Part shown: positions 25,161 to 32,593 of the stretch, piece after piece
Numbering within the stretch: the first letter of the stretch is position 1
Layout of the letters: each line of letters begins with the position of its first letter
NCBI RefSeq assembly: GCF_000495855.1
Contig: NZ_AWGF01000001.1
Location: forward strand, 186,001 to 250,000
DNA length: 64,000 bases
Reading direction: 5' to 3'
Source: Asticcacaulis sp. YBE204
GTDB lineage: Bacteria; Pseudomonadota; Alphaproteobacteria; Caulobacterales; Caulobacteraceae
Made by a program: the position numbers and the translations under genes
Notes under the pieces: model-generated
Seen by the model: the letters and a program-made list of their open reading frames with translations, nothing else
What the model was told of the DNA's origin: nothing
Databases searched by the model: none

Positions 25161-26002
25161 AAAACCTTCCCACAGGCGCGGCCCTGGTCGCCGGCGTCGT
25201 CGGTCAGCCGATCCGTCAATCCCTGTCGCCCTTTCTGCACACCGCCTGGCTGAGACATATGGGTTTGAACGGTGTCTATGCCCCGTTTGCGCCGGTCGAC
25301 GATCATGCCTTCGAGCGGCTGGTTTTGTCGTGCCGGACCAATGGCATCAAGGGGTTGAACGTCACCGCACCGTTCAAGGAACTGGCCCTGAAACTGGCCG
25401 ACTCTTACTCCGATCTCGCCCATACCTCGGGTTCGGCCAACCTCCTGACCTTCGATGACGACGGCCGCGTCCATGCCGATTCGACCGACGGTCACGGGCT
25501 CATTCAGGCTTTCAAGCTTCAGGCCCCCGATTGCGATCTGACGGCAGGCGGTGTGACGATCATGGGTGCTGGTGGCGCGTCGCGGGCGGTGGTCGCGGCA
25601 CTTCTGGCCAAGGGTTGCACCGATATCCACATCGTCAACCGCACCTTGGCACGGGCTGAAGAACTGGTGTTTGCGTTCAAAGATGGCGTTACCGCTTATG
25701 CTCTAACTGACGTCGACCGCGCCTTTGCCGGGTCGGTCGCCGTGATCAATGCGGCCTCGGGCGGTCCCCTGCCCCTGTTCGACGCCTTGGATAAGTCGGC
25801 CACCATCATGGACATGACCTATCGGCCGTTGAAAACCAACTGGCTTCAGGCCGCCGAAAGCGCCGGTCTGACCACAGTGGATGGCCTGATGATGCTGATC
25901 GAACAGGCCCGCCCCTCGTTCGAAGCCTTTTATGGTGTCGTGCCGGACATGGCGTTCGATGTGCGCGGTCTGGCACTCGCCTATCTGGGTGAAGCCGGAT
26001 GA
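25157..26002 (+). CDS. aroE: Shikimate dehydrogenase
   Basis: AroE reduces 3-dehydroshikimate to shikimate with NADPH in aromatic amino-acid synthesis. The 281-residue protein has VVGQPIRQSLSPFLH at the substrate site, the catalytic lysine in GLNVTAPFKE, DSTDGHGL with the catalytic aspartate, and the NADP-binding loop IMGAGGASRAVV. It overlaps maf at its start and coaE at its end by 4 bp each, so the block is translationally coupled. The maf-aroE-coaE-dnaQ order next to the origin is conserved in Caulobacterales and many other alphaproteobacteria. Confidence 0.96.
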   Translation: MKNLPTGAALVAGVVGQPIRQSLSPFLHTAWLRHMGLNGVYAPFAPVDDHAFERLVLSCRTNGIKGLNVTAPFKELALKLADSYSDLAHTSGSANLLTFDDDGRVHADSTDGHGLIQAFKLQAPDCDLTAGGVTIMGAGGASRAVVAALLAKGCTDIHIVNRTLARAEELVFAFKDGVTAYALTDVDRAFAGSVAVINAASGGPLPLFDALDKSATIMDMTYRPLKTNWLQAAESAGLTTVDGLMMLIEQARPSFEAFYGVVPDMAFDVRGLALAYLGEAG

Positions 26003-26640
26003 TCCGCCTCGGTCTCACCGGTTCCATCGGCATGGGCAAGTCGACCATCGCAAAGATGTTCGCCGACGAAGGCGTGCCCGTCTGGGACGCCGATGAGACC
26101 GTTCATCGGCTTTATGCGACCTTCGAACCGTTGAAAGCGGCCCTGACCGAGGCCTTTGGCGATGTCCTGACCGAAGGTGCGGTCGATCGCACGAAGCTGT
26201 CGGCCATTTTGCGCACCGACCCCGAAAAATACAAAACACTCAATGCTCTGGTTCATCCGGCTACGGTCGATGATCGTCATGACTGGTTGGCGCAACAATC
26301 CGCAGCGGGCGCGAAGCTGGCCTTGTCGGATATCCCGCTGCTGTTCGAAACCGGGGCCGACAAGGCGTTCGACAAAGTCATCGTGGTCACCGCTCCGGCA
26401 GAGGTTCAGGCCGCGCGCGTTCTCGCCCGTCCCGGCATGACCGAGGTGAAGTTCCATGAAATCCTTTCGCGGCAAACGCCGGATGCCGAAAAACGCACTC
26501 GCGCTGATTTCGTCATCGATACCTCGCTTAACCTTGAGGCCAGCCGTCAACAGGTGCGCGCGATTATCGACAGCCTCACGTCTGGACAAAAACCGCAAAG
26601 CGACTCACAAAGAGACCATGACGCGCCAGATCGTTCTTGA
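25999..26640 (+). CDS. coaE: Dephospho-CoA kinase
   Basis: CoaE phosphorylates the ribose of dephospho-CoA in the last step of coenzyme A synthesis. The 213-residue protein begins with the P-loop GLTGSIGMGKST, has VWDADETVHRLY (substrate site) and SDIPLLFETGADKAFD, and later RQTPDAEKRTRADFVIDTS. It overlaps aroE by 4 bp and dnaQ by 23 bp. The tail beyond residue 195 is hydrophilic and poorly conserved, as expected where two frames overlap. Confidence 0.95.
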   Translation: MIRLGLTGSIGMGKSTIAKMFADEGVPVWDADETVHRLYATFEPLKAALTEAFGDVLTEGAVDRTKLSAILRTDPEKYKTLNALVHPATVDDRHDWLAQQSAAGAKLALSDIPLLFETGADKAFDKVIVVTAPAEVQAARVLARPGMTEVKFHEILSRQTPDAEKRTRADFVIDTSLNLEASRQQVRAIIDSLTSGQKPQSDSQRDHDAPDRS

Positions 26641-27319
26641 TACCGAAACCACCGGCATCGACCCCAAAAAAGGTCATCGCCTGATCGAAATCGGCTGCAT
26701 CGAGATCGAGGACCTGCTGCCGACCGGGCGCACCTTTCACCACTATTTCAATCCGGAACGGCTGATCGAGCCCGACGCCATTCGCGTCCACGGCATCACC
26801 GACGAGATGGTCGCCGACAAGCCGAAATTCGCTGCTTTGGCGCAAGAACTGGTCGATTTCATCGGCGACGCCAAGATCATCGCTCACAATGCGTCGTTCG
26901 ACCGCGGCTTCGTCAATATGGAGCTGGACCGGCTGCGCCTGCCCCAGACCGATCCGGACCAGTGGATCGATACGCTGGAAATGGCGCGCTATAAGTTTCC
27001 GGGCATGGCCAATTCACTCGATGCCCTGTGCAAGCGCTATAATATTTCGCTGGTCGAACGCGACAAGCACGGCGCCTTGCTCGATGCGCGGCTGCTGGCC
27101 GGGGTCTATCTGGAACTGTCGGGCGGCAAGGAGCGCGGTCTCGACCTGACTATGCACGGAGCGGTGTCGGCGACGGGCGAACTGATCCGTGTGATGGATC
27201 ACGGCAAACGCCCGCGCCCGCTACCGTCGCATATCCATCCCGAAGAGGCCGAAGCGCACATGGCCTTTTGTCTTAAATATCTGAAAGACAAGAATATGTG
27301 GGGCTATACCCCACAATAA
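26618..27319 (+). CDS. dnaQ: DNA polymerase III subunit epsilon
   Basis: Epsilon is the 3'-5' proofreading exonuclease of the replicative polymerase. All three exonuclease motifs are present in the 233-residue protein: ExoI VLDTETTGID (residues 6-15), ExoII IIAHNASFDRGFV and ExoIII-epsilon HGALLDARLLAGVY. The C-terminal part holds the alpha-subunit tether. ATG 26,618 is used, 23 bp inside coaE; an opening further upstream lies within coaE and is not epsilon-like. The gene ends the operon that starts to the right of the origin. Confidence 0.96.
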   Translation: MTRQIVLDTETTGIDPKKGHRLIEIGCIEIEDLLPTGRTFHHYFNPERLIEPDAIRVHGITDEMVADKPKFAALAQELVDFIGDAKIIAHNASFDRGFVNMELDRLRLPQTDPDQWIDTLEMARYKFPGMANSLDALCKRYNISLVERDKHGALLDARLLAGVYLELSGGKERGLDLTMHGAVSATGELIRVMDHGKRPRPLPSHIHPEEAEAHMAFCLKYLKDKNMWGYTPQ

Positions 27320-27560
27320 ATACTCCCCCAGTTTACTGGGGGAGGTGGATTTTTAGCGAAGCTAAAAAGGCGGTGGGGGGCTCGCGTAGATATCGTGCCT
27401 AAATCTGCTGGCCCATTGAGCGCTATATGCTAACGGCGCAGGCCCCCACCACCACATCCGCATCGGCGGTCCGATCACCACTTCGTGGTTCGTGCGGTCC
27501 CATCGCTTGGCGAAAGCTATACTTTCGCCTGCGCTATACCCCAGCAAGCTGGGGAGGTAT
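27317..27560. repeat. Diverged mosaic repeat between dnaQ and secB
   Basis: The outer arms AATACTCCCCCAG...CTGGGGGAGGTGG and CCCCAGCAAGCTGGGGAGG close the region, with GCGGTGGGGGGC near the left end. The middle (about 27,385-27,520) contains CACCACTTCGTGGT-type hairpins. It sits at the 3' ends of two convergent genes. No other gene was seen in this 249-bp gap. Confidence 0.65.
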
Positions 27561-27568
27561 TAAAGGTG

Positions 27569-28072
27569 TTATGCCTGACCGACGGTTTCGCCGATCTGGC
27601 CCTTTTGCTGCATATACAGCGTGCCAAAATCGATCGGCTCGACGAAGAACGGCGGGAAGAAGCCACCGTCGGCGGTCGCGTCGGCGATGATGCGGCGGGC
27701 GAACGGGAACAGATAGCGCGGGCATTCGACCAGAAGCGTCGGCTCGATCATCGGCTGCGGCACGCCGGCCAGCTGGAACAGACCGCCATAGACCAGTTCG
27801 ATGGCGAACATTGGGCCTTCGGGGTTCGACGCGGTGACCGACAGTTTCAGGTCGACTTCGAACAGGCCATCGGGGCGGCCCTTGGCGTTCATTTCCACGC
27901 CCATATCGATTTCCGGCCGCTGATCCATGCGCAGCGAATTCGGGGCGCGCGGGTTCTCGAACGAGAAGTCGCGAACGAACTGCGCCATGACCTGCATGTT
28001 GGCGGGCAGGGGCACGGTGTTCGTTTCCGGAGCGGCTTCCGGCGTTTCGTTAGGGGTGACGCTGTCGTTCAT
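27569..28072 (-). CDS. secB: Protein-export chaperone SecB
   Basis: SecB keeps preproteins unfolded and hands them to SecA. The 167-residue protein has [17 protein letters not shown] at the N-terminus of the fold, IEMGV-like [19 protein letters not shown], and [29 protein letters not shown] ending (here [26 protein letters not shown]). The acidic, proline-rich first 20 residues are typical of alphaproteobacteria. The frame opens earlier on the minus strand, but ATG 28,072 gives the family length, with AGGAGAG as ribosome site. It is divergent from timA. Confidence 0.96.
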   Translation of the reverse strand: MNDSVTPNETPEAAPETNTVPLPANMQVMAQFVRDFSFENPRAPNSLRMDQRPEIDMGVEMNAKGRPDGLFEVDLKLSVTASNPEGPMFAIELVYGGLFQLAGVPQPMIEPTLLVECPRYLFPFARRIIADATADGGFFPPFFVEPIDFGTLYMQQKGQIGETVGQA

Positions 28073-28258
28073 GAACTCTCTCCTGTGGGCGCTGCAACGG
28101 TTTCGCGCGCGACCGAAATTTGGCTGTGAAACGCCCCTAACACGCACAAAAACGAATGGCAATCTGGTGTTAAGGCAAACGAAGTGTTCCGTTTCGCCAA
28201 ACTTGTTCTATATAGGGAAGATTACGCCTGTTTGTTTATGCGCCGGAGAAGCGATTTC

Positions 28259-28903
28259 ATGTCCTGGGACTTGTTGATACTGGCCTTGATTGCCGTGGTG
28301 GTTCTGTTCCAGCTCTATAATGTGCTGGGCCGTCGCGTCGGTTTCAAGGCCGAGGACAAGGCTGAAAACAAACTCGGCGCCCCCAAAGGCGACGAGGGCG
28401 AAGGCCCGATTGGACGCCCGGCTCAGGACAGGGTCGTCGATCGTCTGCGTCTGCCGAACCTCGACGCCCTGAAAGCGAAAGACAGCAATTTCAACGAGGT
28501 GAATTTCGTCGAAAAGTCGCGCGAAGCCTATGAGCAGATCGTGCTGGCCTTCAATCGTGGCGAAATCGACAATCTGAAAGAGCGCCTGTCGGAAAGCGTT
28601 TTCGACGTGTTCAGCAAGGCGGTTGCCGCGCGTGGCGAACAAAAGGCGGTCGCCGTCTCGTTCGTCGATGCGCCCAAGGCCGATATGGACCTGATCGATC
28701 TCAAGGACGACCGCGCTCAGGTGCGGATGCGTTTCCTGTCGGAACTGGTCTATGAAACGCGCACCGCGTCGTCCGAGGTGGGTGTGCCGGACGAGGTCCA
28801 TAAACAGCACCGCCGCACCGCCGAATACTGGACCTTCCAGAAAAACCTGAAATCCGCCGCCAATCCGTGGATTCTGGTCCGCGTCGAAGCGGCAAAGGCA
28901 TAG
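28259..28903 (+). CDS. timA: Tim44-domain inner-membrane adaptor TimA
   Basis: The 214-residue protein has one N-terminal membrane helix (LLILALIAVVVLFQLYNVLG), a charged linker, then a Tim44-like domain beginning near ANFNEVNF-type sequence (SNFNEVNFVEKSREAYEQIV) and ending TAEYWTFQKNLKSAANPWIL. In Caulobacter this protein (TimA) is an inner-membrane relative of the mitochondrial import component Tim44. Its partner is not certain here. It is divergent from secB and 15 bp before mltA, a context of export and envelope genes. ATG 28,259 is used because the membrane helix follows at once. Confidence 0.88.
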   Translation: MSWDLLILALIAVVVLFQLYNVLGRRVGFKAEDKAENKLGAPKGDEGEGPIGRPAQDRVVDRLRLPNLDALKAKDSNFNEVNFVEKSREAYEQIVLAFNRGEIDNLKERLSESVFDVFSKAVAARGEQKAVAVSFVDAPKADMDLIDLKDDRAQVRMRFLSELVYETRTASSEVGVPDEVHKQHRRTAEYWTFQKNLKSAANPWILVRVEAAKA

Positions 28904-28918
28904 GGAACGGGGGCAGAC

Positions 28919-30067
28919 ATGGGGGCCAACAGGTTAAGGCTTGCCGTATCGGCATCGCTGTTGCTTATGCTGGCGGCGTGTGTGCAGACGCCGAAGCCGC
29001 CGGTCGGGCCGACGCCCGTGCCGCCAATAGATCAGCCGGAACCCGAACCGCAACCGATCCCGAAATCCGACCGCCTGAGCGCCTTGCCGGGGTGGGAAAC
29101 GTCGGATGCGTTTATAGCGCTTGAGGCCGTGCGCGGCACCTGCGCCTATAAGAAAGGGCGACAATATTCGAAAGCCTGCGACGATCTGAAAACCAAGTCC
29201 TTCGAGTCGCCGGAAGAAATCAAGGCGTGGTTGCTGGCGCGGTTCAAAATCGAGCGGCTGGAGGGCGAGGGGCTGCTGACGGCCTATTTCGTGCCGGAAT
29301 ACCCCGCCACCACTGTCGCTTCGGCGGAATTTTCTCAGCCCGTGCGCGAACGGCCCGACGATTTGGTGCTGGTCGATGCGACGCAACTGAGCCCGCCGTC
29401 GGCGGCGGGGAAAAAGGTCGCCGCACGCAAGGTCGGTGATCTTTACGTACCCTACTATACCCGCGCCGAAATCGAGACCCAGCCTGCGCCATACGCGCGC
29501 TATTTCATGCGCCCAGAAGACTATTTCTTCATGCAGCTTCAGGGTTCTGGTTATCTGACGCTGGAAGATGGCACCCGCATCATGGCGGCCTATGCTGCCG
29601 ATAACGGACAGCCCTTCGTCGGCATCGCTAAGACCCTGACCGACCGCGGCATTCTGGCGAAAAATCAGTCGTCGGGCGACAATATCCGCAAATGGCTGGC
29701 CGAAAACCGTGGTCCTGTGGCGCAGGAGGTGATGAACCAGAACCCGCGCTACGCCTTCTTCGTCATCGATACGACGCGGATGGAACCGTTGGGGGCTGCC
29801 GCCGTGCCGCTGCCCGCCGGTTCGGCCATCGCCGTTGATCCCCTGCATCATCAGTATGGTGATCTCTATTGGCTCGATGCCGATGCCGGGACGTTAAAGG
29901 ATTCCTTCCCCGTCTATCAGCGCATGGTCTCGGCGCTCGACACGGGCGGGGCGATCAAGGGCAAGATCCGCGCCGACCTCTATATCGGCCACGGCGACCG
30001 TGCCGGTCAGGAAGCGGGCCGCGTCAAGCACACTTTGCGCATGTGGCGGATCGTCCCGGTGGAGTGA
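28919..30067 (+). CDS. mltA: Membrane-bound lytic murein transglycosylase A
   Basis: MltA cleaves peptidoglycan strands and forms 1,6-anhydro ends. The 382-residue protein has a lipoprotein signal ending LAAC (about residue 20) and a proline-rich linker. The MltA domain includes LLTAYFVPEYPAT, YFMQLQGSGYLTLEDG and IRKWLAENR. The C-terminal 3D domain shows FFVIDTT, AVPLPAGSAIAVDP and DLYIGHGDRAGQEAG, with conserved aspartates. It follows timA with a 15-bp gap and is convergent with a small membrane-protein gene that overlaps its 3' end on the other strand. Confidence 0.94.
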   Translation: MGANRLRLAVSASLLLMLAACVQTPKPPVGPTPVPPIDQPEPEPQPIPKSDRLSALPGWETSDAFIALEAVRGTCAYKKGRQYSKACDDLKTKSFESPEEIKAWLLARFKIERLEGEGLLTAYFVPEYPATTVASAEFSQPVRERPDDLVLVDATQLSPPSAAGKKVAARKVGDLYVPYYTRAEIETQPAPYARYFMRPEDYFFMQLQGSGYLTLEDGTRIMAAYAADNGQPFVGIAKTLTDRGILAKNQSSGDNIRKWLAENRGPVAQEVMNQNPRYAFFVIDTTRMEPLGAAAVPLPAGSAIAVDPLHHQYGDLYWLDADAGTLKDSFPVYQRMVSALDTGGAIKGKIRADLYIGHGDRAGQEAGRVKHTLRMWRIVPVE

Positions 30068-30253
30068 TCTACGGTTTCCGGGATCTTTTTGCTTATGCGC
30101 CCGGTACATATCGCGCCAGTTATCGAAACTTATGCCGATCAGAATCGCTACAAACGGTGCGGCGAGAACCACATAGATGTTATGAATGAGGGTACCTGTG
30201 ATGCTCAAACCAAAGAACGCGAGATAAGAGTAAAATATGCGACCGCGCTTCAT
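29894..30253 (-). CDS. Small membrane protein overlapping mltA antisense
   Basis: The 119-residue frame starts at ATG 30,253 after a good ribosome site (AAGAGG, 7 nt upstream), 10 bp beyond the MAPEG gene stop, so it could be the last gene of that minus-strand unit. Residues about 7-45 form two hydrophobic segments (YLAFFGLSITGTLIHNIYVV and APFVAILIGI), followed by a polar basic region. The last 58 codons lie opposite the 3' end of mltA and look like shadow sequence, so the protein may have been extended after loss of an earlier stop. The family is not recognised. Confidence 0.45.
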   Translation of the reverse strand: MKRGRIFYSYLAFFGLSITGTLIHNIYVVLAAPFVAILIGISFDNWRDMYRAHKQKDPGNRRSLHRDDPPHAQSVLDAARFLTGTVAVADIEVGADLALDRPARVERRDHALIDGEGIL

Positions 30254-30262
30254 GCAATCCTC

Positions 30263-30673
30263 TTAAAAATTGAAAACCAACCTTACCGCACGCAATGTCA
30301 TAACCGCCAGCACCAGCGTCCCCGCCGCAAAGACGAAAAACCGCAGCATGACGCGATTGCCGAAGGCCTGCACCCCCGTGTGGGCGATGCGCAGCCACAC
30401 ATAGATCCAGCCCAGCACGACAAAGAACTGATCGGTCTGACCGCTGATCTGGATGCTCAGGCATAGGGCATAGAACAGCACCGGCTGTTCCAGCAGATTC
30501 CCATAATTGTCCGCAATCGCGCGCACATCGGCGGGCAGCTTGGCCAGGTTGCGCTTGTCGGCAAAGACCTGCGGGTCCAGCCCCAGACGGAGCATAGCCG
30601 GGATGCGCCGGGCATAAACCCAGACAAGCACCACGAAGGTCCAGCCGATCAGCGCGAGGAGGGGGTGGATCAT
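30263..30673 (-). CDS. MAPEG family membrane protein
   Basis: The 136-residue protein has four membrane helices. The MAPEG pattern (glutathione- and eicosanoid-linked membrane proteins) shows in the segment [16 protein letters not shown] between helices 1 and 2, comparable to the RxxxNxxE motif of the family, and in [17 protein letters not shown]. Bacterial members are mostly uncharacterised. It overlaps the stop of the HerA-like ATPase gene by 4 bp, so the two are probably co-translated, though no functional link is known to me. Confidence 0.85.
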   Translation of the reverse strand: MIHPLLALIGWTFVVLVWVYARRIPAMLRLGLDPQVFADKRNLAKLPADVRAIADNYGNLLEQPVLFYALCLSIQISGQTDQFFVVLGWIYVWLRIAHTGVQAFGNRVMLRFFVFAAGTLVLAVMTLRAVRLVFNF

Positions 30674-32166
30674 TTTCGCCGCGTGGTCGACTTCTTCATC
30701 GAACCCATCAGACCGCGCACCAGTTCACGGCCCAGAGTGACGCCGATGGTGCGGATGACCGACACGGCGACTGAGGTCACGGCCTTTTCGGTTTGCGACG
30801 GTTTGCGCACCACTTCTTTTTCGACCTTGACGGTCCTGGTCACCTTGGTGGCTTCGATCTCTTCCGCTTCGTCTTTCGCGGCTTCGGCGGCGCGGGCGGT
30901 CAGAAGCTCGAACGCCGATTCACGGTCGCGCAGGGCGTCGTACATACCTGCAACGGGGGATTTGGCCAGAATCTGCTGACGTTCGGCGTCGGTGGCCGGA
31001 CCCATACGCGAGGCGGGCGGGCGGATTTTCGCCTGTGCCGTCACGGTGGGCGACGCCTTTTCGTCGAGCAGCGAGATCAGGGCTTCACCGACGCCCAGGG
31101 CCTGAATGGCTTCGACTGTATTGAAGGCCGGGTTCGGGCGGAAGGATTCGGCAGCGGCCTTGAGGCCCTTCTGCTCTGACGGCGTATAGGCGCGCAAGGC
31201 GTGCTGAACGCGATTGCCCAACTGCGCCAGCACCGAATCCGGCACGTCGGCGGGGTTCTGCGTCACGAAATAGATGCCGACGCCTTTCGAGCGGATCAGG
31301 CGGACGACCTGCTCGATCTTTTCCAGCAGAGGCTTGGGTGCTTCGTTGAACAGCAAATGCGCTTCGTCGAAGAAGAAGACCATGCGCGGCTTTTCCGGGT
31401 CGCCGACTTCGGGCATGACCTCGAACAGCTCCGACAACAGCCACAGCAGGAAGGTCGAATAGAGGCGCGGGCTGCCGATCAATTTGTCGGCCGCCAGCAG
31501 GTTGACGTAGCCCTTGCCGGAAATGTCGGTGCGCATCAGGTCTTCGAGGCGAAGCGCCGGTTCACCAAAAAACTGTTCGCCGCCTTGGGATTCGAGCGTC
31601 AGGATCTGGCGCTGGATGGCCCCGATCGAAGTGGCCGAGACCTGACCGTACTGGGCGCTGATCGCCTTGGCATTATCGGCGACGTGGGTCAGCATGGCGC
31701 GCAGGTCTTTCAGGTCGAGCAGCAACAGCCCTTCCTTGTCGGCGACGTGGAAGACAATGTTCAGCACGCCTTCCTGCACTTCGTTCAACTGGAACAAACG
31801 CGCCAGCAGCAGCGGCCCCATGTCGGAAATGGTGGTGCGGATCGGGTGACCCTTCTGCCCGAACAGGTCCCAGAACACCACCGGCGCGGCGGACGGTTGC
31901 AAGTCGATGCCCATGTCCTTGGCGCGCGCCAGCAGCTTTTCGTTCGGCGTACCCGCAAGTGCGATCCCGGACAGGTCGCCCTTCACGTCCGCGGCGAAGA
32001 CGGGGACGCCTGCGTCGGAAAAGGCCTGTGCCATGATCTGGAGCGTGATCGTCTTACCGGTACCGGTCGCGCCCGCCACGATGCCGTGCCGGTTGGCGCG
32101 TTGCAGAAGCAGGTTCTGTGCCCCTTCGCTGGAATAACCGATCAGTACGCCCTTGGAATCCGCCAT
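30670..32166 (-). CDS. HerA-like helicase domain ATPase (DUF853, YjgR type)
   Basis: This 498-residue protein belongs to the FtsK-HerA ATPase group. The Walker A motif is [13 protein letters not shown] (about residues 31-43), Walker B is in [13 protein letters not shown], and ADVKGDLSG and [16 protein letters not shown] are DUF853 hallmarks. The C-terminal 60 residues are rich in lysine and glutamate, which the family often has. Its cellular role is unresolved. It lacks the NurA nuclease partner seen with archaeal HerA, and none lies nearby. It heads the minus-strand unit with the MAPEG gene and the small membrane gene. Confidence 0.9.
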   Translation of the reverse strand: MADSKGVLIGYSSEGAQNLLLQRANRHGIVAGATGTGKTITLQIMAQAFSDAGVPVFAADVKGDLSGIALAGTPNEKLLARAKDMGIDLQPSAAPVVFWDLFGQKGHPIRTTISDMGPLLLARLFQLNEVQEGVLNIVFHVADKEGLLLLDLKDLRAMLTHVADNAKAISAQYGQVSATSIGAIQRQILTLESQGGEQFFGEPALRLEDLMRTDISGKGYVNLLAADKLIGSPRLYSTFLLWLLSELFEVMPEVGDPEKPRMVFFFDEAHLLFNEAPKPLLEKIEQVVRLIRSKGVGIYFVTQNPADVPDSVLAQLGNRVQHALRAYTPSEQKGLKAAAESFRPNPAFNTVEAIQALGVGEALISLLDEKASPTVTAQAKIRPPASRMGPATDAERQQILAKSPVAGMYDALRDRESAFELLTARAAEAAKDEAEEIEATKVTRTVKVEKEVVRKPSQTEKAVTSVAVSVIRTIGVTLGRELVRGLMGSMKKSTTRRK

Positions 32167-32281
32167 AATCCTGTCCTCAAATTAGTTCCTCTTCATAAGA
32201 TGTTCCGCGCGGATTTGGCAAAGGCTTTTGAACCAGACACAGACGAACACAGTTCTCTCACACACATGTGATTCCGGCGCG

Positions 32282-32293
32282 ATCAGGCCTGAT
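32282..32293. promoter_or_regulatory. Perfect 12-bp palindrome upstream of the candidate small RNA
   Basis: ATCAGGCCTGAT reads the same on both strands and ends at the place where a -35 box would be. It could be an operator. Confidence 0.35.
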
Positions 32294-32327
32294 TAGGGAG
32301 ATACGCCAAAAGGGGTATTATGTTCGA

Positions 32328-32470
32328 ACCGCTCTGTCTCTCTCGGAGCTTTTATCGGCCCGCGCGAAGGTTCCCCCCATAGCCGGCGCGAGACCGCATT
32401 GAGCCGCTCTTTCCCCCCATAGAGAGCGCTCAACCGAGGCCGTCTGCCTGAACAAGGCGGACGGCCTTTT
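32328..32470 (+). ncRNA. Candidate small RNA with two identical C-rich loops
   Basis: The 427-bp herA-gdhZ gap holds no gene. On the plus strand a TATTAT -10 box (32,316-32,321) precedes two hairpins that both present the same 12-base loop TTCCCCCCATAG. Loop 1 (32,371-32,382) is held by CGCG-AA-GG/CC-GG-CGCG, loop 2 (32,411-32,422) by CGCTCT/AGAGCG. A classic terminator follows at 32,438-32,470. The stretch is about 143 nt. C-rich loops suit pairing with ribosome-binding sites. I do not recognise it as a named family. Confidence 0.6.
32438..32470 (+). terminator. Terminator of the candidate small RNA
   Basis: Arms of 11 bases (32,438-32,448 and 32,456-32,466, one G-U pair) are followed by TTTT. 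It lies 124 bp before gdhZ and cannot belong to the minus-strand herA gene. Confidence 0.8.
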
Positions 32471-32593
32471 CGTTCCACAAGAAACAATATTTTTCGTCCA
32501 GCCGTTGTTTTCAGGGTGCTTTCCAAGGCATAGGAATGAGCCTACATAATGATCCGCGCCTGCACATACGCGGACAAGCTCGGACGGAACGTC

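Noticed and set aside
32549-32593. Upstream start for gdhZ
   Set aside because: The first 15 residues are not family-like and a -10-like TACATAAT lies inside them; ATG 32,594 fits better.
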